Source of the DNA: Oscillospiraceae bacterium
GTDB lineage: Bacteria > Bacillota > Clostridia > Oscillospirales > Ruminococcaceae
Length of the DNA stretch: 35,533 nucleotides
NCBI GenBank assembly: GCA_020024475.1
Contig: JAHHTS010000018.1
Location: 1-35,533, forward strand
Direction of reading: 5' to 3'
The position numbers were made by a program, and so were the translations under genes. Positions 1 through 7,628 of this stretch are shown piece by piece. The notes under the pieces are model-generated. The model did not search any database. It had not been told where the DNA came from and was given only the letters and a program-made list of their open reading frames with translations. Within the stretch, counting starts at the first letter, position 1, and each line of letters opens with the position of its first letter.

Positions 1-8
1 ATTTATAA

Positions 9-125
9 TAATACATATTTTTACATATAAATGTATTAATACAATTTTAAATAAAATTGTATTAATTGCATATAAAAATACATCATAAAATGTTTTACAT
101 TTTAAAAATATAAATATTATATGCA
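9..125. repeat. Cluster of AT-rich inverted repeats
   Basis: Three consecutive inverted repeats lie beyond the 3' end of the first minus-strand gene: arms 9-16/31-38, arms 35-49/52-66 (15 bases each, 2-base centre), and arms 67-75/117-125 enclosing a further hairpin 87-93/97-103. The composition is almost only A and T, so some pairing is expected by chance, but the 15-base arms are long. No GC core with a U-tail is present, so this is not a typical terminator. Confidence 0.5.
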
Positions 126-153
126 TAATTGCGTATTTAGAATTGAATTATGA

Positions 154-960
154 CTATTTTAAAATTTCAGAAATTTGTTCATCGGCATTGATAGTATTTT
201 TAGTTATAACACATCTAGGATACTCCACACCTTCAATATTAAGAAAATTTAAAATCCTTTCAAAGTTTTTCATTCCTTCAGGATTTATATCTGTATTAAA
301 TTTATTAAAATTATTTTTCATTTGCTTACCACAAGTTTCTGCAAGTAAGTTTATATTATTTTTTATTATTAGATATGCAGATTCGTTCAAAAAGCCAAGT
401 CCAAGTTCGTTATCTAGAAAAACACTGGCTTTTTCGGCGGCATTTACAATAGTTCTTCCGTCAATATTTTCTGCACCCTTTAGAAGAAAATTTTGAATTG
501 ATTTAGGCATATTTTTACTTAAACTTTCAATACCAAAATCAGATAAATCTCCTATGAGTAACCCCAATTCTTGCCAAGAGCATTCCAAAAAGTAATCTAT
601 TTTTATATCAAATTCTTTTGAAGTTTCTAATACACATTGCATTATTCCTGCTTTTTTTAGACTTTCTGCAAGGGTTAGGTCACTTGTTTTGTATTTATAA
701 GTAGGTGAGATACTTACTATACATACTTTGCCTTCTATTGCATTGAATTTTATGATAAAGAAAAATGGATTTTCCTTACCCACCTCTAAAAACAATGTTT
801 TACTATCGTTTACCCGAGGCATATTTATCGGAACATCAAACTTGTTTTCACCAGTTACTGAAGCTTTATTGTCAATAGATAAATATAAAATAAAGTAACA
901 AAAGCTCATAAGTGACAAAGTTATAATGAAAGTCTTAAGAAAAACACGAAATTTTTTCAT
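154..960 (-). CDS. Degenerate LytR-CpsA-Psr (LCP)-like extracytoplasmic protein
   Basis: A 268-residue protein with one N-terminal membrane anchor (about residues 8-30) and an extracytoplasmic body. The layout resembles the LCP fold: a strand KVCIVSISP, a segment FDIKIDYFLECSWQELGLLIGDL like the LCP 'IDYYVxVxFxGFxxLIDxLGG' region, and GAENIDGRTIVNAAEKAS where LCP proteins have 'LNGxxALAYAR'. The conserved arginine/aspartate catalytic residues of LCP phosphotransferases (RDT, YxRxR) are not visible. It may therefore have lost ligase activity and become structural or regulatory; that is inference. The ATG at 958-960 has GGAGG five bases upstream. It lies just downstream of spoIVB on the same strand, after a hairpin terminator. 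The LCP link is a remote-similarity judgement by eye. Confidence 0.6.
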   Translation of the reverse strand: MKKFRVFLKTFIITLSLMSFCYFILYLSIDNKASVTGENKFDVPINMPRVNDSKTLFLEVGKENPFFFIIKFNAIEGKVCIVSISPTYKYKTSDLTLAESLKKAGIMQCVLETSKEFDIKIDYFLECSWQELGLLIGDLSDFGIESLSKNMPKSIQNFLLKGAENIDGRTIVNAAEKASVFLDNELGLGFLNESAYLIIKNNINLLAETCGKQMKNNFNKFNTDINPEGMKNFERILNFLNIEGVEYPRCVITKNTINADEQISEILK

Positions 961-994
961 TTTTCCTCCATATATTTTTTTATTATTATTGTCA

Positions 995-1028
995 GAAAAA
1001 AAATGGCTAATCCTAAGATTAAGCCACT
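995..1028 (-). terminator. Terminator overlapping the end of spoIVB
   Basis: Arms 1004-1012 and 1017-1026 pair with one bulged base. On the minus strand they are followed by a run of eight U. The hairpin includes the spoIVB stop codon, so it would reduce read-through into the LCP-like gene. Confidence 0.7.
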
Positions 1029-2242
1029 TTTTTACTTTGCTTTGCCGCTATTGCATCCATAGTGTTTAACATATTATAAGCAAAAATACCGTATCCTCTA
1101 TCTACTTGATTTACAAATACATGTGTTACAGCTCCGACAAGTTTATCATTTTGTATTATAGGGCTTCCACTAAAACCCCGTAATATTCCTCCAGTAAGAG
1201 ATAAAAGCTGCGGATCTGTAATTCGAATAACCATATTTTTTATAGGGTCCTTAGAAGTAAGGTTAACTTTTTCTATTTCAATTTTATATTTTTGAGGAGA
1301 TGTGCCATTTATAGTTGTCAAAATATAAGCAGGACCTGTTTTTATTTCTGCGGGGGTAGCTACTGGCATAAGTATTTCTTTTTCAAATGAGTATGCTTTG
1401 CCATAAACGCCTGTTTCTCCATTATATAAAACTTTACCATTTGCTGTTGATGAAGTAAATGACCCCTTTAACCGTCCAGCAGAGCCATTCTTACTTTTTA
1501 CAAGACCAGTTATTTTTACAGGCACAATTTCTCCTGATAAAAGACGCAATTCTTTATGAGTATCAACATCTTTTATACCGTGACCTAGTCCAGCAAAAAA
1601 GCCTAAAGAACAGTCATAAAATGTCATTGTGCCAATACCAGCACCAGAATCTCTCACCCACATACCACTTCTATAATTATCTATATTAACATCTCTGACA
1701 GTTGTTAATAGCGTTGTTCGTTGTTCATCATCATGAAGATATGATATTTTTATAGGAATATTTTTACTGGATTTTATTATTTTTTCAACATCTTCATTTG
1801 TTTGCACATTTTCGTCATTCATACTTAGTATAATATCACCTATTTTAAGACCAGCTAATTTAGCTGGGTTTTGATATCCCGTGCTAGTTAGAATATCAGA
1901 AAAGCCAACTACCATAACACCATCGCAAAACATTTTTATCCCGAAAGGCTTGCCACTAACACTTACATATCGTTGCTCAGTTTGATTGATAACAACTTCT
2001 TTCATAGGGAATACTCCTAGAAAGTCAGCTGAATATAATAAAGGTTCATTGTTTGTTTGAATCTGTCTAGAAGGGGCTTCTTTTTCCTTTGGTTTGAAAG
2101 TCACAATAGGTATAGAGCCTATATTGATATCTTGACCATAATTTATATAAAGGTTGTCTGGAACTTTTGAGGAAATATACATAATGGCTAATGAAAAAAC
2201 AATTCCGAATGTAAATAAAGTCTTTAAAATTTTTTTGTACAC
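1019..2242 (-). CDS. spoIVB: SpoIVB stage IV sporulation serine peptidase (S55 family)
   Basis: A 407-residue forespore-secreted signalling protease. In the family it is made in the forespore, crosses into the intermembrane space and cleaves SpoIVFA, releasing the SpoIVFB protease that activates pro-SigK in the mother cell. Visible parts: an N-terminal signal anchor (about residues 7-25), a PDZ domain (about 95-170, with TGYQNPAKLAGLKIGDIILSMND split around a peptide-binding loop), and an S55 peptidase domain with GLGHGI (candidate catalytic His) and GFSGSP at about residues 357-361 (candidate catalytic Ser). The start is GTG at 2240-2242 with GGAGG eight bases upstream. An overlapping ATG one frame away opens only a six-codon ORF. 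The promoter resembles forespore sigma sites. In many clostridia spo0A follows spoIVB; here an LCP-like gene does. Confidence 0.95.
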   Translation of the reverse strand: MYKKILKTLFTFGIVFSLAIMYISSKVPDNLYINYGQDINIGSIPIVTFKPKEKEAPSRQIQTNNEPLLYSADFLGVFPMKEVVINQTEQRYVSVSGKPFGIKMFCDGVMVVGFSDILTSTGYQNPAKLAGLKIGDIILSMNDENVQTNEDVEKIIKSSKNIPIKISYLHDDEQRTTLLTTVRDVNIDNYRSGMWVRDSGAGIGTMTFYDCSLGFFAGLGHGIKDVDTHKELRLLSGEIVPVKITGLVKSKNGSAGRLKGSFTSSTANGKVLYNGETGVYGKAYSFEKEILMPVATPAEIKTGPAYILTTINGTSPQKYKIEIEKVNLTSKDPIKNMVIRITDPQLLSLTGGILRGFSGSPIIQNDKLVGAVTHVFVNQVDRGYGIFAYNMLNTMDAIAAKQSKKVA

Positions 2243-2265
2243 ATTAATATCCTCCGTTTACATGT

Positions 2266-2295
2266 TAGTATGCCCGTAAGGATAAAATTTATAAC
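2266..2295 (-). promoter_or_regulatory. Candidate SigF/SigG forespore promoter of spoIVB
   Basis: On the minus strand GGGCATACTA reads from 2275 to 2266. It matches both the SigF -10 (GGnnAnAnT) and the SigG -10 (CATnnTA). TTATA lies 17 bases upstream at 2294-2290 as a -35. Transcription would start about 15 bases before the ribosome site, giving a very short leader. This fits the known SigG control of spoIVB. Confidence 0.6.
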
Positions 2296-2348
2296 AATAC
2301 AAAAACAACTTTTCTTGTGAAAATAAAGTTAAAATATAATATATTTCA

Positions 2349-2377
2349 TTGACATTGATATACTATAAGATTATTAT
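2349..2377 (+). promoter_or_regulatory. SigA-type promoter of a possible small RNA
   Basis: TTGACA at 2349-2354, a 17-base spacer and TATTAT at 2372-2377. The first transcribed base should be near 2384. No ORF with a ribosome site follows before the hairpin at 2485-2525. Confidence 0.6.
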
Positions 2378-2383
2378 ATATTA

Positions 2384-2525
2384 AAAAGAATATAAATAAA
2401 ATTTATATAAATAAGTTTATTTATGTATTATTAAATATTGTTAATAATTGTTGATAATAAGCTTTTTCCTTTATTCATATACTTAAAAGGCTGGAGCCAC
2501 CTATGGGGTGGCTTTTGCCTTATAG
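2384..2525 (+). ncRNA. Possible small RNA or leader ending in a strong hairpin
   Basis: The stretch between a good promoter and a hairpin with arms GCCACC (2496-2501) and GGTGGC (2507-2512), nested in an outer AAGGC/GCCTT pairing. Four U follow the inner hairpin, so termination is plausible but not strong. The predicted transcript is about 140 bases and contains no convincing coding sequence. It could be an independent small RNA or a 5' leader attenuating xpaC, which has its own promoter immediately downstream. Confidence 0.4.
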
Positions 2526-2555
2526 GTAAATGATATATATTTTAAAATTTATTTA

Positions 2556-2585
2556 TTGACACATGGCTGTTATAGATAGTAAAAT
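2556..2585 (+). promoter_or_regulatory. SigA-type promoter of xpaC-telA-TPM operon
   Basis: TTGACA at 2556-2561, an 18-base spacer and TAAAAT at 2580-2585. The start would be near 2592, ten bases before the xpaC ribosome site. Confidence 0.6.
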
Positions 2586-2618
2586 ATCAATAACAATGTA
2601 TAAGGAGATTTTACAAAA

Positions 2619-3323
2619 TTGAACAACGATAATAATAAAAAACCGGTCAGCCCTATATATTCTGTAGCAATACTTTGGTTAGCGTGGTCACTGCTTATTC
2701 CGTTATTTGCAGTTTTGCATTATGTTGTGCTTATTATAGCAGCAGTAATGCTTTATAAAGTTGTAACTAATTTAATAGAGAAAAAGACGGAAAAGCGGAG
2801 CGCACAGACAAAAACAGAAACTGAGACAAATAAAGCAAAAACAGTTGAAGATAAACCAAATGCTAATATTGATCCAAAAATTGAAAAACTTATTAAAGAT
2901 AGAGATATAGCGATAAGAGAAATGCGTCGCCTAAATCAGAATATTTTGAATGAAAAGATTTCAGAACAGATTGATGATTTGGAACAGACTACAACAAGAA
3001 TTTTTGATAATGTTATAGCACATCCTGATAGAGAGGCACAAATAAGAAAATTCTTAAACTACTACTTGCCTACAACGTTAAAACTTCTTAATACATATGA
3101 TAGAATGAATTCGCAGGGCGTAACAGGTGAGAATATTTCAAGCACTATGAGCAAAGTTGATGAGACATTGGATATGATTGTAGCTGCATTCCATAAGCAG
3201 TTAGACACACTTTTTGCTGGCGAAGCGTTAGATATAAGTGCTGATATAAAAGTTATGGAAAATCTTATGAAAACCGAAGGATTGGCTGATGATATTAGCC
3301 AAATTAACACACTAGAGGAATAA
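2619..3323 (+). CDS. xpaC: XpaC-like membrane protein (5-bromo-4-chloroindolyl phosphate hydrolysis family)
   Basis: A 234-residue protein with two hydrophobic segments (about residues 12-48), a charged Lys/Glu-rich linker (about 50-85) and a long helical C-terminal domain. This is the architecture of the XpaC family, named for a Bacillus subtilis gene linked to X-phos hydrolysis; its true biochemical role is unknown. The start is TTG at 2619-2621, chosen because AAGGAGAT sits at 2602-2609 and no ATG fits. It is followed after 12 bases by telA; xpaC and the telA homologue yaaN are also neighbours in B. subtilis, which supports the call. The pair is usually linked to membrane stress and toxic anion or antimicrobial tolerance, but that is association only. 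Confidence 0.75.
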   Translation: MNNDNNKKPVSPIYSVAILWLAWSLLIPLFAVLHYVVLIIAAVMLYKVVTNLIEKKTEKRSAQTKTETETNKAKTVEDKPNANIDPKIEKLIKDRDIAIREMRRLNQNILNEKISEQIDDLEQTTTRIFDNVIAHPDREAQIRKFLNYYLPTTLKLLNTYDRMNSQGVTGENISSTMSKVDETLDMIVAAFHKQLDTLFAGEALDISADIKVMENLMKTEGLADDISQINTLEE

Positions 3324-3335
3324 AGGAGATAATCA

Positions 3336-4532
3336 ATGAACGAAACTAATTTAACACCTGAACTTACTTTGGAACCAGATATTAATCATTCAGAAGTCCC
3401 ACAGCTTACACTAGAACCTGTGGCTAAACAGCAGACTGAAGAACAGAAAGAACGGGAAGAAAAGGCTAAACTTGAAGCAAAAAGAGATATCAATGCGGTT
3501 ATTGTTGATGAAACACAGCTTACTGAAGAAGAAAAAAAGGTAGTTGATGAATTTAGCAAAAAGATAGATATTAAAAATTCAAATCTGGTTTTGCAATATG
3601 GTGCAGCAGCTCAGAAAAACATCGCAACTTTTTCAGAAAACGCTTTGAATAGTGTAAGAACGAAAGACCTTGGGGAAATAGGTGATGATTTGGCAGACCT
3701 TGTTACAGAGTTGAAAGGGTTTGATGTCAATGAAGAGAAAAAAGGTTTATTCGGAATATTTAAAAAACCTATAAATGCTCTTGACCAAATGAAAACAAAA
3801 TATTCATCTGCTGAAGCAAATGTAAATAAAATTGTAGCAGCACTTGAACAACATCAGATAACACTCATGAAAGATGTGGCAATGTTGGATCAAATGTATG
3901 AGCTCAATGAAAAGTACTATAAAGAACTTACAATGTATATAGTTGCAGGTAAAAAACGAATTGAAGAAGTTCGTGCAACAGAACTTGAAGAATTACGCAA
4001 AAAATCAGCTGAAACTGGAAGCCCAGAAGCGGCTCAAGAATATAATGATTATGTAAATCTTATCAATCGTTTTGAAAAGAAAATACATGACCTTGAACTT
4101 ACAAGACAAATTTCAGTACAAATGGGACCACAAACAAGACTTTTACAGAATAATGATACTTTGATGATTGAAAAAATTCAGTCAAGTCTTGTAAACACTA
4201 TACCACTTTGGAAGAGTCAAATGGTTCTTGCACTCGGACTAGAACATTCTAGACAGGCTACTAGGGCGCAACGGGAAGTTACTGAAATTACAAATGACAT
4301 GCTCAAGAAAAATGCTGATTTGCTGAAAACAAGTACCATTGCAACAGCGAAAGAAGCTGAAAGAAGCATTATTGATATTGAAACACTTAAACATACAAAT
4401 CAACAGCTTATAGAAACACTTGATGAAGTTATGAAGATACAGAGTGATGGTTCTGTAAAACGTAAACAGGCAGAAGCAGAACTTGGTAGGATTGAAGGCG
4501 AATTGAAGACAAAACTTCTTGAACTTCACTAA
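3336..4532 (+). CDS. telA: TelA-family toxic anion resistance protein
   Basis: A 398-residue soluble, mostly alpha-helical protein of the TelA family, named from a plasmid tellurite-resistance gene. The N-terminal 60 residues are acidic and probably disordered, with LTPELTLEP and VPQLTLEP repeated. The rest is coiled-coil rich. Typical TelA segments include GLFGIFKKPINALDQMKTKY (about residues 140-160), LNEKYYKELTMYIVAGKKRIEE and the region around MGPQTRLLQNNDTLMIEKIQSSLVNTIPLWKSQM, here cited only as a landmark near residues 262-295. AAAGGAG precedes the ATG by seven bases. It sits between xpaC and a TPM-domain gene, with gaps of 12 and 37 bases, so the three are probably one operon. TelA proteins are associated with resistance to tellurite, nisin and cell-wall antibiotics; no enzyme activity is established. 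Confidence 0.88.
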   Translation: MNETNLTPELTLEPDINHSEVPQLTLEPVAKQQTEEQKEREEKAKLEAKRDINAVIVDETQLTEEEKKVVDEFSKKIDIKNSNLVLQYGAAAQKNIATFSENALNSVRTKDLGEIGDDLADLVTELKGFDVNEEKKGLFGIFKKPINALDQMKTKYSSAEANVNKIVAALEQHQITLMKDVAMLDQMYELNEKYYKELTMYIVAGKKRIEEVRATELEELRKKSAETGSPEAAQEYNDYVNLINRFEKKIHDLELTRQISVQMGPQTRLLQNNDTLMIEKIQSSLVNTIPLWKSQMVLALGLEHSRQATRAQREVTEITNDMLKKNADLLKTSTIATAKEAERSIIDIETLKHTNQQLIETLDEVMKIQSDGSVKRKQAEAELGRIEGELKTKLLELH

Positions 4533-4569
4533 TTTTATAATATAATAATCTATATTTTCAGGAGAAAAG

Positions 4570-5559
4570 ATGGAATTTTTGAAGAAACGCAATACAGCTT
4601 GGGCTGTTTTGGCAATTGTAATCGTAATTTCTTTCTTTATCGGACAGTCTAAAAAACCATCAGATAGGGTAGAAATACTTGAAAGTGGCGTATATGTGCA
4701 AGATAATGCAAATGTTCTGTCAGATGAGACTGAATCATTTATAACAAAATTGAATAATGACCTTGTTTCAAAAGTTGGCGGAGAAATTCAAGTCGCAACA
4801 ATTGATACTACAAATGGCAAAGATGCTTTCGATATTGCATGGGATTTAGGTGTAAATACCAATTTATCTGAAAATAGCTGTGTATTTGTAATTGCAGTTA
4901 ATGATACAGATGCTGTTATAGTTCAGGGTGATGGGCTTATATACGCCTTTACTGATGAAGAATTGTCAGAAGTACTTAATTCATCATTTACAGTGAAAGA
5001 TTTTGAAAATCGAAATATTGATGAACCAGCAAGGATAGCTTTTAATAAACTTATAAATATGTATGAGGAATACTATGATGTTAATATTGTCGGCAGTGAG
5101 AATGTAACTGTTATTACTAACAGTAGCAGTAACATATCAGAGGGTACTTTAGTTATCGTTATTTTGCTTTTGGTAATTCTTATACTTATGAATATTATGA
5201 CACGCCCATATTACCCATATAGAAGGCGCAGGACAATATTCACACCTAGTGGATATAGACCAAACTCTTATTATGGCCACACACATACAAGTTCTACAAC
5301 CAGATCATATAACAGTTCTTCAAGAACTGGAGGTTTTGGCAGTAGCCACAGTAGTCGAGGCGGAAGTTTCGGCGGAAGTTTTGGATCAAGTAGTAGTCGT
5401 AGTGGTGGATTCCGTAGCAGCAGTCGAAGCAGTAGTAGCCGTGGCGGAAGCTTTGGTTCTAGTAGCAGCCGTAGTGGTGGGTTCAGCAGCGGTAGTCGAG
5501 GTAGTAGCCGTGGAGGAAGTTTTGGCGGTGGTAGTCGTGGTGGCGGATTCCGCAAATAA
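4570..5559 (+). CDS. TPM-domain (YgcG/Psb32/MOLO-1-like) membrane protein with Ser/Gly/Arg-rich tail
   Basis: A 329-residue protein. It has an N-terminal membrane anchor (about residues 10-26), an extracytoplasmic TPM domain (about 35-170) beginning with GVYVQDNANVLSDET, a second membrane helix (about 192-212), a short basic stretch PYRRRR, and a cytoplasmic low-complexity tail (about 235-329) of repeated SSSSRSGGF / RGGSFG units. TPM domains occur in YgcG, plant Psb32 and nematode MOLO-1 and probably help membrane-complex assembly or repair. The tail is built from GGN/AGN/CGN codons, which also opens long shadow ORFs in two other frames. The ATG at 4570 follows AGGAGAA. It is third in the xpaC-telA operon and is followed by a strong terminator. 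Confidence 0.85.
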   Translation: MEFLKKRNTAWAVLAIVIVISFFIGQSKKPSDRVEILESGVYVQDNANVLSDETESFITKLNNDLVSKVGGEIQVATIDTTNGKDAFDIAWDLGVNTNLSENSCVFVIAVNDTDAVIVQGDGLIYAFTDEELSEVLNSSFTVKDFENRNIDEPARIAFNKLINMYEEYYDVNIVGSENVTVITNSSSNISEGTLVIVILLLVILILMNIMTRPYYPYRRRRTIFTPSGYRPNSYYGHTHTSSTTRSYNSSSRTGGFGSSHSSRGGSFGGSFGSSSSRSGGFRSSSRSSSSRGGSFGSSSSRSGGFSSGSRGSSRGGSFGGGSRGGGFRK

Positions 5560-5611
5560 ATCATAAAAGATTAATTATGATATATTATTAAATATTTTAT
5601 AGTGATATTTT

Positions 5612-5650
5612 CACCCTTTATACTTTATATGAAGTATAAAGGGTGTTTTC
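5612..5650 (+). terminator. Terminator of xpaC-telA-TPM operon
   Basis: Perfect 14-base arms (5612-5625 and 5632-5645) with a six-base loop, followed by UUUUC. Confidence 0.85.
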
Positions 5651-5681
5651 ATATGTGCGTTTAATATCTAGTGTGTTAAAT

Positions 5682-5722
5682 TTGCAATTAAAACACAAAG
5701 TGATTATTAATTTTAATTGCAA
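5682..5722. repeat. 12-base inverted repeat in the TPM-ABC gap
   Basis: TTGCAATTAAAA at 5682-5693 and its exact reverse complement at 5711-5722, with a 17-base loop. There is no U-tail. The rest of the gap from 5723 to 6000 is AT-rich with no ORF, tRNA or recognisable riboswitch; a TPP riboswitch was specifically looked for and not seen. Confidence 0.55.
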
Positions 5723-6006
5723 TATTAGTATGTCATTACTTATAGTTTTAATTTTATAAACTTATAATAATATTTTATACGCCATAATAAGTGTGAAAAA
5801 TAACCTGTGAAAAATCGAGTAGAAAAACCAATAAAATTTTATTAAATAATATATGACTTTTAAGAAAATTTTGGATTTTTCCTAGAAATAATTTATTCTA
5901 TAAATAAAAATTAGTATCTGAAAATGCAATCATTTTAATAATAGTGTATGTTTAGTACGATATATTTTATATTTATATTTAATGCACAATTGCTATAGTT
6001 ATTAAA

Positions 6007-6034
6007 TATAATAAGGCAAATGCGGTATACCGCA
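6007..6034 (+). promoter_or_regulatory. -10 box and palindromic operator candidate of the ABC operon
   Basis: TATAAT at 6007-6012 is followed at 6021-6034 by the perfect palindrome TGCGGTATACCGCA, at about +2 to +15 of the expected transcript. The -35 (TGCACA, 5983-5988) is weak. A GC-rich palindrome in this AT-rich gap is a good operator candidate; no regulator gene is adjacent. Confidence 0.5.
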
Positions 6035-6052
6035 AAGATTAAGGTGGTGTGG

Positions 6053-6811
6053 ATGTGTTTGTTTTTATCTGTTGAAAATATTAAATTATCATATCAGACG
6101 CCGACAGGCGAAACAGAGGCAATTAAAAATGTATCTTTTGAAGTTGAAGAAGGCCAATTTGTTAGTATTGTAGGTCCATCTGGTTGTGGAAAAAGCACAC
6201 TGCTTTCTTGCATAGCAGGAATCACCGATACGACTTCTGGTAGCGTTTTTCTTAATGGGAAAAAGATTCAAGGGATAAACGAAAATATAGGATATATGTT
6301 ACAAAATGACAACTTATTGCCATGGCGTTCAATTTACAAAAATGTTTTACTGGGACTAGAAATACAAAGAAAACTTACTCCGGTAAACATAAAATATGCT
6401 GAAGAACTTTTGAAAAAGTATCAACTATGGGAATTTAAGGATAGTTATCCATCTGCGCTTTCTGGAGGAATGCGTCAAAGAGTTGCACTTATACGAACAT
6501 TAGCAGTAAAACCAAGCATATTATTACTTGACGAGGCATTTTCGGCTCTAGATTATCAAACTAGAGTGAATGTAAGTAAAGATGTTTATGAAATACTGCG
6601 TCGAGAAAATAAAACAATGATAATGGTTACTCATGATATACCCGAGGCAGTTGCAATGAGTGATAAAATTATTGTGTTTTCAAATCGTCCTTCAACGGTA
6701 AAAAGAGAAATATTAACTGGTTTTGACACAGATAGAGACCCGATAAAGATAAGGGGAGACAATCGCTTTCAAAAATGCTTCGATATTGTGTGGAAGGAGA
6801 TGACAAAGTGA
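6053..6811 (+). CDS. ABC transporter ATP-binding protein (nitrate/sulfonate/taurine type)
   Basis: A 252-residue ATPase that would energise the importer encoded by this operon. Walker A is GPSGCGKST, the Q-loop is MLQNDNLLPWRSI, the signature is LSGGMRQRVALIRTLAV, Walker B is ILLLDEAFSALD and the H-loop is VTHDIPEA. Signature and Q-loop wording match the TauB/SsuB/ThiZ group. An ATG at 6020 is in frame, but it lies next to the probable transcription start and has no proper ribosome site. The ATG at 6053 has AAGGTGG five bases upstream and is preferred. The stop codon overlaps the GTG start of the permease (GTGA), showing translational coupling. Confidence 0.9.
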   Translation: MCLFLSVENIKLSYQTPTGETEAIKNVSFEVEEGQFVSIVGPSGCGKSTLLSCIAGITDTTSGSVFLNGKKIQGINENIGYMLQNDNLLPWRSIYKNVLLGLEIQRKLTPVNIKYAEELLKKYQLWEFKDSYPSALSGGMRQRVALIRTLAVKPSILLLDEAFSALDYQTRVNVSKDVYEILRRENKTMIMVTHDIPEAVAMSDKIIVFSNRPSTVKREILTGFDTDRDPIKIRGDNRFQKCFDIVWKEMTK

Positions 6812-7611
6812 AGAATACATCTTACAGTCGCATTCAATATTTAAAAGTCCTAAAAAGAGAAAATCAGCTTGTTAGTTTCTTTCAAATAACTTTGATAGTA
6901 GTTATTCTAGCTTTTTGGGAATTTGCAGCATGTAGTGGCATAGTTGATCCGTTTATAGTATCAAGTCCAATTAGAATAGCTAAAACATTCTTTTCAATGC
7001 TAAAAAATGGACTTATAATTCATGTTCTGTACACTGTATGTGAGACATTGGTAGGTTTTTTGATTGGTGTATTGCTTGGGCTTTTGATCGCAGTTGCGTT
7101 ATGGTTTTCAAGCTTTGCGAATAGAGTGTTTGCTCCATACTTAGTAGTGTTAAATAGTCTTCCAAAAATAGCACTGGGTCCAGTCATAATAGTATGGGCT
7201 GGTGCAGGAGCTAGTGCAATAATTACAATGGCAGTTGCAATTTCCCTTATTGTTACTGTTATGGAATTATCTCATGGCTTTTACTCTACAGATGTCAATT
7301 TACTTATAACTGTTAAAAGCTTTGGTGCTACGAAGTGGGAAAGTTTTAAAAAAATAGTTATGCCTTATAACATCCCTGTTTTTTTTCAAAGCTTAAAAGT
7401 TAATATAGGTTTAAGCCTGGTTGGTGTAATAGCAGGAGAGTTTCTCGTTTCTAAAGCGGGATTAGGATATCTTATAGTTTATGCTGGTCAGGTATTTAAA
7501 ATGGATCTGGTTATGATGAGTGTTGTTTTGCTAGGGTTTATTGCTTTCATCATGTATAGTGCTGTAAATTATCTTGAAAAAATAGCTAAAAAATTTCTTA
7601 ATCATGTTTAG
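6808..7611 (+). CDS. ABC transporter permease (SsuC/TauC/ThiX type)
   Basis: A 267-residue inner-membrane permease with about six helices. The binding-protein-dependent transport motif is present as VKSFGATKWESFKKIVMPYNIPVFF (EAA loop; about residues 180-205), which contacts the ATPase. The start is taken as GTG at 6808 because AAGGAGA lies seven bases upstream and the GTG overlaps the upstream TGA. An ATG 33 bases earlier lies inside the ATPase gene and has no ribosome site. The family imports nitrate, aliphatic sulfonates, taurine or thiamine pyrimidine precursors; the substrate cannot be fixed from the permease alone. Confidence 0.9.
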   Translation: MKNTSYSRIQYLKVLKRENQLVSFFQITLIVVILAFWEFAACSGIVDPFIVSSPIRIAKTFFSMLKNGLIIHVLYTVCETLVGFLIGVLLGLLIAVALWFSSFANRVFAPYLVVLNSLPKIALGPVIIVWAGAGASAIITMAVAISLIVTVMELSHGFYSTDVNLLITVKSFGATKWESFKKIVMPYNIPVFFQSLKVNIGLSLVGVIAGEFLVSKAGLGYLIVYAGQVFKMDLVMMSVVLLGFIAFIMYSAVNYLEKIAKKFLNHV

Positions 7612-7628
7612 TGGGGGTATAGATAAAA

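Noticed and set aside
5249-5566. Long ORFs on both strands over the end of the TPM gene
   Set aside because: They arise from the low-complexity GGN/AGN/CGN codon repeat of the TPM tail, have Val/Ala- or Leu/Pro-only composition and no ribosome site.
5723-6052. TPP or other riboswitch before the ABC importer
   Set aside because: None of the conserved TPP core strings (CTGAGA, ACCTGA) occur; only a palindrome is present.
6020-6052. ATG at 6020 as start of the ABC ATPase
   Set aside because: It lies at the expected transcription start and inside a palindrome region with no good ribosome site; ATG at 6053 has AAGGTGG at proper spacing.
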